64,000 nt of DNA from Nonomuraea harbinensis. Its GTDB lineage: Bacteria > Actinomycetota > Actinomycetes > Streptosporangiales > Streptosporangiaceae. Both the position numbers and the translations under genes were made by a program. Under the pieces are notes generated by a model. The model was not told the DNA's origin and searched no databases. It saw only the letters and a program-made list of their open reading frames with translations. Within the stretch, counting starts at the first letter, position 1. Every line of letters starts with the position of its first letter. This document shows, one piece after another, positions 24,092-32,900 of this stretch. The stretch lies in NCBI RefSeq assembly GCF_019396385.1, contig NZ_JAHKRN010000019.1, forward strand, positions 87,219 to 151,218. Reading direction: 5' to 3'.

Positions 24092-25135
24092 TCAGGCGTC
24101 GCGGGACAGGACGACCTTCAGCGCCCCGCTGCCCGCCGGGTCGGAGAACGTCTGGTATGCGGCCTCCATGTCGTGCAGGGCGTAGCGGTGGGTGACGAAC
24201 ACCGTCGGGTCGAGCCGGCCGGCGGCGACCATGTCGAGCAGGGCCGGGGTGGAGTAGGTGTCGACGAGGCCGGTGGTGATGGTCAGGTTGCGGATCCACA
24301 GGTCTTCGAGGTGCAGGGTGACCGGCGCGCCGTGGACGCCGACGTTGGCGAGGTGCGCGCCGGGGCGGACGAGGCGGGTGCAGAGCTCGAAGGTCTCCGG
24401 GATGCCGACCGCCTCGATGGCGACGTCGGCGCCCAGGCCGCCGGTCAGCTCGGCGACCGCGGCCTCGGGGTCGTCCCCGGAGCCCACGAGAAGGTCCGCG
24501 CCGAGCCTCTTGGCCGCCTCCAGCCGGGTCGCGGCGGGGTCGACGGCGATGATGTGGCCGGGTGTGAACAGCCGCGCGGTCGTGATGGCGGCCAGGCCGA
24601 TCGGTCCGGCGCCGACCACGACCACGGTGTCGCCGGGCCGGACCCGGCCGTTGAGCACGCCGACCTCGTAGGAGGTGGGCAGGATGTCGGCGAGCATGAG
24701 CGCCGCCTCGTCGGTCACGGCCTCGGGCAGCAGGTGGGTGGAGGTGTCGGCGTACGGCACGCGGACGTACTCGGCCTGGGTGCCGTCGATGCGGTGGCCG
24801 AGGATCCAGCCGCCGCCGCCCAGGCACTGTCCGTACATGCCGGTGCGGCAGTAGCGGCAGCGGCCGCACGCCGTGATGCAGGAGACCAGGACCCGGTCGC
24901 CCTGCTCGACGCCGGTGACCGCGCTGCCGGCCGCCACGACGGTGCCGACGGCTTCGTGGCCGAGGACTCTGCCCGGCTCGACCGCGGGCACGTCGCCCTT
25001 GAGTATGTGCAGGTCGGTGCCGCAGATCGTGACGGCGTCCACCCGTACGATCGCGTCCGTCGGGGAGGTGAGCTGCGGGTCGGGGACCTCTTCCCAGGTG
25101 CGCCGGCCCGGCTCGTGATAGGTCATCGCCTTCAT
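24092..25135 (-). CDS. Zinc-dependent alcohol dehydrogenase (medium-chain, MDR)
   Basis: NAD(P)-dependent dehydrogenase of 347 residues. The GroES-like catalytic domain shows the zinc ligands CGTDLH (C38) and GHEAVG (H60-E61), and the structural-zinc cysteines CGRCRYCRTGMYGQC (about 90-104). The Rossmann domain has VVVVGAGPIGLAAI (about 170-183) and an acidic D at the end of beta-2 (AVDPAATR), favouring NAD. AAGGAGG lies 5 nt before the ATG. A DosR-like box with 9 of 10 matches lies 54-67 bp upstream. Similar zinc dehydrogenases sit among USPs in actinobacterial hypoxia clusters, where they may dispose of reductant. Confidence 0.92.
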   Translation of the reverse strand: MKAMTYHEPGRRTWEEVPDPQLTSPTDAIVRVDAVTICGTDLHILKGDVPAVEPGRVLGHEAVGTVVAAGSAVTGVEQGDRVLVSCITACGRCRYCRTGMYGQCLGGGGWILGHRIDGTQAEYVRVPYADTSTHLLPEAVTDEAALMLADILPTSYEVGVLNGRVRPGDTVVVVGAGPIGLAAITTARLFTPGHIIAVDPAATRLEAAKRLGADLLVGSGDDPEAAVAELTGGLGADVAIEAVGIPETFELCTRLVRPGAHLANVGVHGAPVTLHLEDLWIRNLTITTGLVDTYSTPALLDMVAAGRLDPTVFVTHRYALHDMEAAYQTFSDPAGSGALKVVLSRDA

Positions 25136-25188
25136 AGGAGCCTCCTTGTCCTTCCTGCCACGCTCCCGGCCGCGGGCGGGCGGGAATA

Positions 25189-25202
25189 GGGGCGAAGGTC
25201 CC
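25189..25202. promoter_or_regulatory. DosR-like box upstream of alcohol dehydrogenase
   Basis: GGGGC-GAAG-GTCCC, 9 of 10 matches to GGGAC-N4-GTCCC, read toward the dehydrogenase gene as GGGAC-CTTC-GCCCC. I see no clear second copy at 20-23 bp. Confidence 0.6.
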
Positions 25203-25235
25203 GCCGGGCGACACCCTTCGCCGGGAGAACGGGTC

Positions 25236-25640
25236 AGCGCGCCGGAAGTCCAGCGCGGCCACCACCGAGCGGGCCTGTTCGTAACCGGTGGCGAGCAGGA
25301 AGGCGGGGGCGCGACCGTAGCTCTTCATGCCGATGGCGTAGTAGCCGGGCTCCGGGTGGGTCAGCTCGTCCACGCCGTGCGGGCGGCGGCGAGCCGCCGT
25401 TCCGAGCCGCCGGCCTGCCGGGAGACCAGTTCGACGCCGGTTCCGCCCGGTCGTACGCGCACGGCTCGAATCTTGACGTTCGCGGCAGGTCCACCAGGCC
25501 CTGGTCGACCAGCAGCCGCAGGCCGGAGCCGAGCGAGCCGCGGGCGGGCAGCGCATGGTCGGCCCACAGCGCGGCGGCGGCCAGGCCGACCGGGCCCGCG
25601 CCGACCACCACGAGTTCCTTTCGCAGGTGGGTGGTTCTTC
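25236..25640 (-). pseudogene. Remnant of an FAD-dependent oxidoreductase
   Basis: Minus-strand fragments of one flavoprotein in shifting frames. The 5' part reads LRKELVVVGAGPVGLAAAAL, the dinucleotide-binding beta-alpha-beta fold (near 25630-25565). The 3' part, in another frame, reads HPEPGYYAIGMKSYGRAPAF and then LLATGYEQARSVVAALDF (near 25360-25245), the typical C-terminus of FAD/NAD(P)-binding monooxygenase-like proteins. Only about 200 bp separates them where an intact gene needs about 1 kb, so most of the protein is deleted and the rest frameshifted. The remaining 250 bp up to the next gene (25641-25892) contains no feature I can name. Confidence 0.6.
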
Positions 25641-25892
25641 GCAAGGGGATGAGCGCGAGCCCGGAGACGGCGTACATGACCAGCTCGTACGCCGTCAGGA
25701 GCAGCGTGTTGGAGGCGAACGAGCGCTGGAACTCCAGCCCGACACCACCTCCCTTGGAGCAGGCGCAGAGCCTCGATCGGCCGGATGTCGTCCGGCGGTA
25801 CCGGTAAGAAAACGGTAAGGGGCAGGCGGCAGCCTGGATGTCAGCAGGTGAGCGGCACACCGGGCCGCGCACGCTGACCAAGGAGTGAGACC

Positions 25893-26459
25893 ATGCGCAA
25901 GCTCATCGAGTCGACGTTCGTGTCGCTGGACGGCATCATCGACGACACCCGCCCCTCCACCGCGTCACGGGCCGAGCCCCAGCACTGGGGCCACCCGTAC
26001 TGGGACGACGAGCACCACGGCTACGTCACGAACCTGTCCGCCTCGGCGGACGCCATGCTGCTGGGCCGGGTGACCTACGAGGGATTCGCCGAGGCGTGGT
26101 CGGCGCAGGACGGCCCCCAGGCCGAGGCCATGAACAAGATGCCGAAGTACGTGGCCTCGCGCACCCTGACCGAGACCACCTGGAACGCCACCCTCATCCG
26201 GGGCGACGTGGCCGAGGAGGTCGCGAAGCTGAAGGAGCAGCCCGGACAGAACATCATCAAGTGGGGCACCGGAGAGCTGGACCGCACGCTGGTGGAGCAC
26301 GGCCTGGTCGACGAGTTCCACTTCTGGTACTTCCCGGTCGTCGTCGGGGCCGGCAAGCACCTGTTCGAGGGCGCGGGGTTCGACACCACCCACCTCAAGC
26401 TGGCCGAGGTGAACCGGTTCGGCTCGGGGATCGTCGTCCACGTCTACGTCCCCAAGTAG
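25893..26459 (+). CDS. Dihydrofolate reductase-like/RibD C-terminal domain protein
   Basis: Protein of 188 residues of the DHFR-like family that includes the RibD reductase domain. Visible: the first strand MRKLIESTFVSLDGIIDD, the LLGRVTYEGFAEAW block near 56-69, YVASRTLTETTWNATLI near 88-104, and IKWGTGELDRTLVEHGLVDEF near 123-143 which binds the nucleotide in relatives, then FHFWYFPVVVGAGKHLF. Members are common in actinobacteria and mostly uncharacterised; NADPH-dependent reduction is likely but the substrate is unknown. GGAG lies 8 nt before the ATG. It is convergent with the large BTAD regulator gene, with stops one base apart. Confidence 0.85.
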   Translation: MRKLIESTFVSLDGIIDDTRPSTASRAEPQHWGHPYWDDEHHGYVTNLSASADAMLLGRVTYEGFAEAWSAQDGPQAEAMNKMPKYVASRTLTETTWNATLIRGDVAEEVAKLKEQPGQNIIKWGTGELDRTLVEHGLVDEFHFWYFPVVVGAGKHLFEGAGFDTTHLKLAEVNRFGSGIVVHVYVPK

Positions 26460-26460
26460 G

Positions 26461-29400
26461 TCACGTGCCCGTGGCGTCGTCGAGCAGCCGGCGCGCCCGC
26501 TCCAGCGAGAGCCCGCCACCGGCGGCGAACAGGGCGGCGAAGCCGGGCTCCGCGGCCTCGACCCCGCCGGTGATCCTCGCCAGCTCGTCGCGCTCGGAGT
26601 CGGACAGCGGCTGCCCGGATTCCCGCCACGCGGCCGCGGCGGCGCCGAGCGACCGCGCGGCCACGCCGGGCCGCCCGTCGGCCGCCGCCGCGGCGGCCAT
26701 GCCCGCGATCGCCCAGGCCATGCCGCGGGCCGAGCCCTGGTCGCGATACGCGTCGAAGCCCTGCCGGAGCCAGGGGAGCGCGGCGGCGTGCTCGCCCCGC
26801 TCGCCGGCCAGCAGCCCCATCTCGACCAGCACCATCGACAGGTACGGCGGGTCGCCGTCTCCGGCCTGCCGGTCGCGGGCCTCGGCCAGCAGCCCGCGCA
26901 GGTGCTCCTCGGCGAGGTCGAGCCGGCCCGCCCGGCGGGCGGCGAAGGCCAGGCCGATGGTGGCGAACACCTCACCCGAGCGCTGACCCAGCTCCGCGGC
27001 CAGCCGCTTGGCCTGCTCGGCGTGGCGGAGAGCACGCAGTGGGTCCCCGGTCTGGACGTGGACCCAGGCCAGCCAGGCCTGCCGACCGGCCACGTCGGAC
27101 CACAGCCCCAGATCCTCGGCCATCCGCAGGTCGCCCTCCGCCAGCCGGGCCGCCTCCGCCCGGTCGCCCGTCAGGTCGGCCAGGCCGATCAGCCAGTCGC
27201 GGGCCTGGAGCACCCCCCAGTCGTCACCCAGGTCGCCGAACAGGGCCGCGCCGCGCCGGGCGTCGTGCTCCAGCGCGCCCTGGTCGCCGTGCAGGTGCGC
27301 GAGCATCGCGCGGGTGCTCAGCACCGCTGCCTCGCCCCACCTGTCGCCGCTCGCCCGGAACGTGTCCAGCGCCGGCTCCAGCAGCTCGCCGGTGGTCTTC
27401 TCGTCCCCGAAGTCGATGATGGACGCGGCCAGGAACCAGGCGGCGTGCGCCCGTCCGGCCTGGTCGGTCTCGGGGAACCCGCGCAGCGTCTCCGTCACCC
27501 GCTCCGGCCCGGCCTGTCCCAGGCGGATCGAGAGACCCAGGTGCCAGGTCCCGGCCCGGGCCCGGAGCTCCGGAGGAGCGTCGCCCGCCACGGCCAGCGC
27601 CGCCTCCAGGGCCCGGCGCGCCTCCGCGAACCGGCCCCGCAGGAACCAGTACCAGACCAGAGCGGTGGTGAGCCGCAGCGCCGGCTCGGCCGCGCCCTCG
27701 TGCCGGAAGGTCTCCAGGGCCGCCCGCATGTTCGCGGCCTCGGCGTCCAGCCGGCGCAGCCACTCCCGCTGGCCCGGCCCGCGCAGCCGGGGTCCGGCCT
27801 CTTCGGCCAGCGCCAGGTAGTGGCCGGCGTGCCGGCGCCGCAGCTCCGCCTCCTCGCCGCTGCGGCCCAGCTGGTCCAGGCAGTAGGCGGAGACCGACTC
27901 CAGCAGCCGGAACCGGGGCCCTTCCCCGCGCGTCACCAGCGAGCGGTCCACCAGCCCCGCCACCAGATCCAGCACCTCGCCGCCGGAGACCACGCCGCCG
28001 CGGCACACCGCCTCGGCCGCGGCCAGCGTGCACCCGCCCGGGTGGACGGCCAGCCGGCGCAGCACGGCCTGCTCGGGCTCGGTCAGCAGCCTCCAGCTCC
28101 AGTCGATCACCGCCGCGAGCGTGCGCTGCCTGGCCGGCGCGTCGCGCGGCCCGGAGCCGAGCAGCCCGAACCGGTCCCCTGGCACGCGCAGGCGTGCCGC
28201 CAGCTCCCGCACGCCGAGCGCCGGAGCCCGGGTGGCGGCCAGCTCCAGCGCCAGCGGGATGCCGTCCAGCCGCCGGCACACCTCGGCCACCCCCGCGACG
28301 GTGTCCGGCTCCGGAGCCAGCCCGGCCCGCGCCAGGAACAGGCGCACGGCGGGCGAGTCCGCCAGCCGGGCGGGGTCGTCGCTGTCGGGCACGTCCAGCG
28401 GCGGCAGATCCCGGCGGACCTCGCCGCGCAGCCGCAGCGGCTCCCGGCTGGTGGCCAGCACCCGCAGCTCCGGCACGGCCGGCAGCAACGCCCCCACCAG
28501 CTCGGCCACGGGGTCGATGACATGCTCGCAGTTGTCGAGGACCAGCAGCGTCCGCCGCCCGCGCAGGGCGGCCGCCAGCCGTTCGCCCGCCGGGCCCGGA
28601 TCGCCGGTCGCGTCGGGGATGGACAGGACCGACAGGACCAGCTCCGCCGGGTCGCCCCGCCCGTCCCAGGCGGTCAGGTCAACCAGCCACACGCCTTCCG
28701 GGAACGCCTCGACCAGGGCGCGCGCGACGGCGAGCGCCACGCTGGTCTTGCCCACCCCGCCGGGGCCGGTGAGCGTGACCAGCCGGGCGGCGGTCAGCGA
28801 CTCCCGCACCCGCCGCACGGCCAGGTCGCGGCCGACCAGCTCGGACACCGGCGCCGGGAGATTGGTGGTCGGCCGGGTCGACCGCGGTGCCGGTACGGGG
28901 GCGTCCTCCGCCGGGTCACCGGTGAGGATGGCCCGCTGCAACGCCACCAGCTCGGGGCCCGGCTCCAGGCCCAGCTCGCCGGCGAGCGCGCGCCGCAGCT
29001 CCTGGAAGCTGTCGAGCGCCTCGCCCGCGCGGCCGGCCCGGTAGAGGGCGCGCATGTGGGCCGCCCGCAGCCGCTCCCGGTAGGGATGCCCGGCGACCTG
29101 CTCGCCCAGCCCGCCGACCAGGTCGCCGTGCTCACCCAGCTCCAGCCGGGCTTCCGCCCAGGACTCCAGCGTGGCCAGCCGCTGCTCCTCCCACCTGGCC
29201 ACGGCCACCCGGGCGAACTCCTCGTCGGCGAAGTCGGCCAGCGCGGGGCCGCGCCACAGCTCCAGCGCCTCGGCCAGCAGGCCCGCCCGCACCCGTGGAT
29301 CGCCGGAAGCCCGCGCCCGCCCGGTCAGGGCCGCGAACCGCGCCGCGTCCACCGCCTCCGGCCCGGCGCGCAACGCGTACCCGGGAGCCTGCGACACCAC

Positions 29401-29652
29401 CAGGTTCCGGCCGTCAGGCTCCGCGCCGGCCAGGGCCCGGCGCAGCTGGGAGACCCGGACGTGGAGTGCGGCCGTGGGGTCGGCCGGCGCCGCCCCGCCC
29501 CACAGGTCCTCGACCAGCCGGTCCGCCGACACCGGGCGTCCCTCGTGCACCAGCAGGTCGGCCAGCAGGGCCCGCACCATGCGCCCCCGGATCGAGACGG
29601 GCTCGCCGTGATCGGTCCACACGGCCAGCGGCCCCAGCACCCCGAATCGCAT
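26461..29652 (-). CDS. AfsR-type regulator: BTAD, NB-ARC-like ATPase and TPR domains
   Basis: Large transcriptional regulator of 1063 residues. Order: OmpR-like winged helix (1-95, MRFGVLGPLAVWTDHGEPV), BTAD (about 96-245, YRERLRAAHMRALYRAGRAGEALDSF), ATPase (about 285-570: GRDLAVRRVRESL, Walker A LTGPGGVGKTSVALAVA, TLLVLDNCEHVIDPVAEL, ATSREPLRLRGEV, CRRLDGIPLALELAATRAPAL), then about 480 residues of helical TPR-like repeats (LRLTTALVWYWFLRGRFAEA and similar). The ATG at 29650-29652 has GGAGG 5 nt upstream; the frame is open to 29832 but without a better start. It diverges from a membrane protein/two-component operon. Relatives activate antibiotic clusters; none is visible here. Confidence 0.88.
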   Translation of the reverse strand: MRFGVLGPLAVWTDHGEPVSIRGRMVRALLADLLVHEGRPVSADRLVEDLWGGAAPADPTAALHVRVSQLRRALAGAEPDGRNLVVSQAPGYALRAGPEAVDAARFAALTGRARASGDPRVRAGLLAEALELWRGPALADFADEEFARVAVARWEEQRLATLESWAEARLELGEHGDLVGGLGEQVAGHPYRERLRAAHMRALYRAGRAGEALDSFQELRRALAGELGLEPGPELVALQRAILTGDPAEDAPVPAPRSTRPTTNLPAPVSELVGRDLAVRRVRESLTAARLVTLTGPGGVGKTSVALAVARALVEAFPEGVWLVDLTAWDGRGDPAELVLSVLSIPDATGDPGPAGERLAAALRGRRTLLVLDNCEHVIDPVAELVGALLPAVPELRVLATSREPLRLRGEVRRDLPPLDVPDSDDPARLADSPAVRLFLARAGLAPEPDTVAGVAEVCRRLDGIPLALELAATRAPALGVRELAARLRVPGDRFGLLGSGPRDAPARQRTLAAVIDWSWRLLTEPEQAVLRRLAVHPGGCTLAAAEAVCRGGVVSGGEVLDLVAGLVDRSLVTRGEGPRFRLLESVSAYCLDQLGRSGEEAELRRRHAGHYLALAEEAGPRLRGPGQREWLRRLDAEAANMRAALETFRHEGAAEPALRLTTALVWYWFLRGRFAEARRALEAALAVAGDAPPELRARAGTWHLGLSIRLGQAGPERVTETLRGFPETDQAGRAHAAWFLAASIIDFGDEKTTGELLEPALDTFRASGDRWGEAAVLSTRAMLAHLHGDQGALEHDARRGAALFGDLGDDWGVLQARDWLIGLADLTGDRAEAARLAEGDLRMAEDLGLWSDVAGRQAWLAWVHVQTGDPLRALRHAEQAKRLAAELGQRSGEVFATIGLAFAARRAGRLDLAEEHLRGLLAEARDRQAGDGDPPYLSMVLVEMGLLAGERGEHAAALPWLRQGFDAYRDQGSARGMAWAIAGMAAAAAADGRPGVAARSLGAAAAAWRESGQPLSDSERDELARITGGVEAAEPGFAALFAAGGGLSLERARRLLDDATGT

Positions 29653-29824
29653 GACGTCCTCCCGCCGCGGAAACCCCGCCGCGCAAGGTACCAGCCGACG
29701 CGGGGCACGCGCGCCGGTCAGCGGGTGGTGCGCGGTTAGCGGCCGCAGGGCGAGACCTCCGGATGACCCCGTCGCGACCTGGCGACGATGTGCGGGAGGC
29801 CGCCGCGGCGGCAGATTGAGCCGG

Positions 29825-30829
29825 GTGAACACCTCTCAACCGCGAAGGCGCCGTCCGGCGGTGTCTGTCCTGATCATCGCTGTCTGGTCGGTGAGCTATC
29901 TGGCCCTCGGCCTCCGCTGGGCGCTCGGCGGGCCCGGGTACCCCTTCGACGCCGGCCGTCCCGGCCCGGGCAACACCCTGCTCGACCCGCTCGCGCCCGC
30001 GGTCGGCGGGAGCGTGCTGGCGGTGTCGGCGCTGGTGGCCGGCGGCGTCGCCGTGCTCGCCGTCAGGGGCCGGCTCACCCGGGCCGCCGCGGTCGTGGCC
30101 GTCGTGGCCGGAGCCGGCCTGGCGGTGCTCCTGCCGGACGTGCGCATCATGATGACGGCCGGGTACCTGCCGGTGATGCTCGTCGCCGTGCTCGCCGGCC
30201 AGGCCGAGTTCTCGCTGATCATGTCCATGCTGACCTGGCCGAGCCTCAACCTGCTGATCCTGACGGCGGCCGGCGTCAGCCTCATGGTCCTGGGGACGCG
30301 GGCGCTGCTCGCCGACCGGCCCGGCAGCGCCGCCGGCGCGCTCAGGGCCGGCCGGTACGCGGTCGCCGTCGCGGTCGCGGTCCCCGTCTTCTACGCCGTC
30401 ACCCGCTTCGGCTGGCTGCTGGGGATCCCCGTCGGCATCAGCGACGAGTTCCTGGCGTACATCGACGAGATCACGCCGATCGGCGCCGGCCTCGCCGCCG
30501 TCGGGCTCCTCGGCGCGGTCCTCACCCTCGGCCTCGTCCGGCCGTGGGGGGAGGTCTGGCCGCGCTGGGTGCCGTTCCTGCGCGGGCGGCCCGTCCCGGC
30601 GCGCCTGCCCGCCTGCGCGGCGCTGGCCGTCTCCCTGCCCATCACGTCCGCCGGGCTGATGTACGTACGCAAGAAACTCGGCGGCGAGCGGCTCGGCCCG
30701 GCCGGGGCGGGCGACGAGCTGGGCGCCTGGCTGCCGGAGATGCTGTGGCCGCTGTGGGGCGCGGCCCTGGCGGTGGCCGCCCTGGCGTACCTCAGCCGCC
30801 GGAACGCCGCGCACGGCCGCCGACCATAA
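29825..30829 (+). CDS. Polytopic membrane protein, unknown function
   Basis: Protein of 334 residues with about eight hydrophobic segments and short basic loops; no soluble domain. I do not recognise a family. The GTG at 29825 begins a protein with a short basic N-terminus before the first helix (RRRRPAVSVLIIAVWSVSY); no strong Shine-Dalgarno precedes it. Its TAA overlaps the ATG of the histidine kinase (TAATG), so the three genes to 32759 form one operon. That placement suggests it is either the sensed partner or the output of the two-component system. Seen: topology and overlap. Inferred: functional link. Confidence 0.7.
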   Translation: MNTSQPRRRRPAVSVLIIAVWSVSYLALGLRWALGGPGYPFDAGRPGPGNTLLDPLAPAVGGSVLAVSALVAGGVAVLAVRGRLTRAAAVVAVVAGAGLAVLLPDVRIMMTAGYLPVMLVAVLAGQAEFSLIMSMLTWPSLNLLILTAAGVSLMVLGTRALLADRPGSAAGALRAGRYAVAVAVAVPVFYAVTRFGWLLGIPVGISDEFLAYIDEITPIGAGLAAVGLLGAVLTLGLVRPWGEVWPRWVPFLRGRPVPARLPACAALAVSLPITSAGLMYVRKKLGGERLGPAGAGDELGAWLPEMLWPLWGAALAVAALAYLSRRNAAHGRRP

Positions 30830-32103
30830 TGGCGGGTGTGAAAGAGTCCCCGTCTCCGGCCGAGGCCGCGGTGGACTCGTTTCTCCGCCGGCACCAGGTG
30901 AGCGGCGACGCCGTGCTCGCCGTCCTGCTCGCCGTGCCCCTCGGCCTGGTCTCGTTCGGCCTGCTCAGAGCGTCCGGCAGCCCGCTCTCCCTGCGCCTGT
31001 TCGCGGGGGCCGGGCTGCTGGTGCTGCACGGCTGCGTGGTCGCGCGCCGCCTGCGCCCGCTGACGGCGTACGGCCTGGCCGCCGCGGCGATGCTGCTGCT
31101 GGTGCTGCTGCCGCCCCTGCACGACCCGTCCGGCGCCTATTACCCGGCGGTGCTGCTGCCCAGCTCGCTGGTGTTCGGGCTGCTGCTCTACACGGTGTCC
31201 AGCAGGCTGGACCTGCTGCCCGGGCTGGCCTGCCTGGCCGTCGCCCTGACCGGGGTGGTCCTGGTCCTGGCGCGGTTCTGGGACCCGGCCTCGTGGGGAG
31301 GCTCGTCGGGCGGCTACGACCTGGTCGCCTGGCGGATCGGGCTGTCGGCCGGCCTGGTCGCCGTGACGGCGTGCCTGTGGTCGCTGGGCCGCCTCAGCCG
31401 GATCCGGGCGTTGTTCCTGGCCGAGCTCAGGGCGAAGGCCGAACGCGCCGAGACCGACCGCGCGCGCGAGCGGGCCGAGGCGGCGCGGGCGGAGCGCGAC
31501 CGGATCAGCCGCGAGATGCACGACGTGGTGTCGCACTCGCTCGCCGTCATGGTCAGCCAGGCCGAGGGCGGCAGGCTGTCCGACCCGGGCTCGCCCGGCG
31601 CGGCCGTGTTCGCCACCATCGCCGGCGTCGGACGCGACGCCCTGCGCGACATGCGCGGCCTGCTGGGCGTGCTCCGCGCCGACGGCGGCACCGCTCCGCA
31701 GCCGGGTCTCGGCGACCTCTCCGACCTGCTCGACCACGTACGCACGACAGGCGTCCGCGTCGCCGTGCGGGAGGCCGGGGACGCCCGGCCGCTGCGCCCC
31801 GCCGCCGACCTGACCGCCTACCGCGTCATCCAGGAAGGGCTGACCAACGTCATCAAGCACGCGGGGCCGGTGGCCGCCGCCGACCTGACGCTCGCGTGGC
31901 GTCCGGACGGCCTGCACATCACCATCAAGGACGACGGCGCCGGGCCGGCGGGAGCGGAGGCGGGCGTCGGGCTGGCCGGGATGCGCGAACGCCTCAGCAT
32001 GGTGGGAGGCACCCTGGAGGCCGGCGGGCGCCCCGGGGCCGGCTTCGAACTGTCGGCCGCCGTGCCCTACGAGCCGAGGAGCCTGCCATCATCAGGATCA
32101 TGA
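30829..32103 (+). CDS. Sensor histidine kinase, NarL-type (HisKA_3)
   Basis: Membrane sensor kinase of 424 residues. The first about 170 residues carry six or so hydrophobic segments without a periplasmic domain. A coiled linker rich in Glu, Arg and Ala (about 200-225) leads to the HisKA_3 box RISREMHDVVSHSLAVMVSQ with phosphoacceptor H231, and to a HATPase_c domain (ADLTAYRVIQEGLTNVIKHA as N-box; IKDDGAGPAGAEAGVGLAGM as G-box). It lacks the GAF domains of DosS/DosT sensors. Start ATG at 30829 overlaps the preceding stop; a GTG at 30838 is an alternative. Signal unknown. Confidence 0.92.
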   Translation: MAGVKESPSPAEAAVDSFLRRHQVSGDAVLAVLLAVPLGLVSFGLLRASGSPLSLRLFAGAGLLVLHGCVVARRLRPLTAYGLAAAAMLLLVLLPPLHDPSGAYYPAVLLPSSLVFGLLLYTVSSRLDLLPGLACLAVALTGVVLVLARFWDPASWGGSSGGYDLVAWRIGLSAGLVAVTACLWSLGRLSRIRALFLAELRAKAERAETDRARERAEAARAERDRISREMHDVVSHSLAVMVSQAEGGRLSDPGSPGAAVFATIAGVGRDALRDMRGLLGVLRADGGTAPQPGLGDLSDLLDHVRTTGVRVAVREAGDARPLRPAADLTAYRVIQEGLTNVIKHAGPVAAADLTLAWRPDGLHITIKDDGAGPAGAEAGVGLAGMRERLSMVGGTLEAGGRPGAGFELSAAVPYEPRSLPSSGS

Positions 32104-32759
32104 TCGTCGACGATCAGGAGCTGCTGCGCAACGGCCTGGCCATGGTCGTCAGGTCCCAGCCCGACATGGAGGTCGCCGCCGAGGCCGGCGACGGGCTGGA
32201 GGCCCTGGAGACACTGGAGGCACTGAAGGGGCTGGAGTCGCGGCGCGCCGACGTGGTGGTGATGGACATCCGCATGCCCCGGATGGACGGCGTCGCCGCG
32301 ACCCGGGAGATCCAGCGGCTGGACGACCCGCCCAAGGTGCTGGCGCTGACGACGTTCGACCTCGACGAGCACGCCCTGGCCGCGCTGCGGGCCGGCGCGA
32401 GCGGGTTCATGCTGAAGGACGCGCCGGGGGAGGAGATCATCGCCGCGATCCGGCACGTCCACCGGGGCGACTCGATCATCGCGCCCTCCACGACGCGGCG
32501 TCTCGTCCGGCAGCTCGTGACGAAGCCGGGCACCGACCCGGAGGCCGTGCTCGGGGCGCTCACGCAGCGTGAGCGCGAGGTCTTCCGCGGCCTGGCCAGG
32601 GGCGCCTCCAACGCCGAGATCGGGGCCGAGCTGTTCCTGTCGGAGGCCACGGTCAAGACGCACGTCGGGCGCATCCTCACGAAGTTCGGGCTGCGCGACC
32701 GCGTCCAGGCGGTGGTGCTGGCCTACGAGTCCGGTGTCGTCACCCCGGGTGAGGGCTGA
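32100..32759 (+). CDS. LuxR/NarL family response regulator
   Basis: Cytoplasmic DNA-binding regulator of 219 residues, partner of the kinase whose stop it overlaps (ATGA at 32100-32103). Receiver domain 1-125: acidic pocket VDDQELLRNGL, phosphoacceptor D56 (VVVMDIRMPRMDG), conserved Thr (ALTTFD) and Lys (SGFMLKDAP). The LuxR helix-turn-helix occupies about 150-215: LTQREREVFRGLARGASNAE and SEATVKTHVGRILTKFGLRD. An insertion of repeated EALETLEALKGLE residues lengthens the loop before beta-3 (about 37-49). Targets unknown; it is not obviously the regulator of the DosR-like boxes. Confidence 0.93.
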   Translation: MIVDDQELLRNGLAMVVRSQPDMEVAAEAGDGLEALETLEALKGLESRRADVVVMDIRMPRMDGVAATREIQRLDDPPKVLALTTFDLDEHALAALRAGASGFMLKDAPGEEIIAAIRHVHRGDSIIAPSTTRRLVRQLVTKPGTDPEAVLGALTQREREVFRGLARGASNAEIGAELFLSEATVKTHVGRILTKFGLRDRVQAVVLAYESGVVTPGEG

Positions 32760-32806
32760 CCGGCGGGTGACGCTGGGGAGGCACCGTTCCCGACCCTGAG
32801 CAGATG

Positions 32807-32842
32807 GTGACGATGGTCCCGCCGTCGCGGGACCTCCTTCTC
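32807..32842. promoter_or_regulatory. DosR-like box pair upstream of Hsp20 gene
   Basis: GTGAC-GATG-GTCCC at 32807-32820 (9 of 10) and GGGAC-CTCC-TTCTC at 32829-32842 (8 of 10), centres 22 bp apart. The 20-bp perfect palindrome GGTCCCGCCGTCGCGGGACC (32815-32834) is formed by the adjoining half-sites. The downstream gene encodes an alpha-crystallin, the classic DosR target in mycobacteria. Confidence 0.65.
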
Positions 32843-32900
32843 TAGGAGCGCGGTCGTGCCGGGTGTGGCCTGGAGACGTGGGACACGGAAGGAGGCCGCC

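Noticed and set aside
29651..30829. Longer 392-residue version of the membrane protein starting at 29651
   Set aside because: The extra N-terminal 58 residues are charged, overlap the divergent regulator's start region, and lack conservation signs; the GTG at 29825 opens directly onto a basic segment and first helix.
30829..32759. The two-component system as the regulator of the DosR-like boxes
   Set aside because: The kinase lacks GAF sensor domains and the operon itself has no such box; the response regulator is of the general NarL type, so the link would be speculation.
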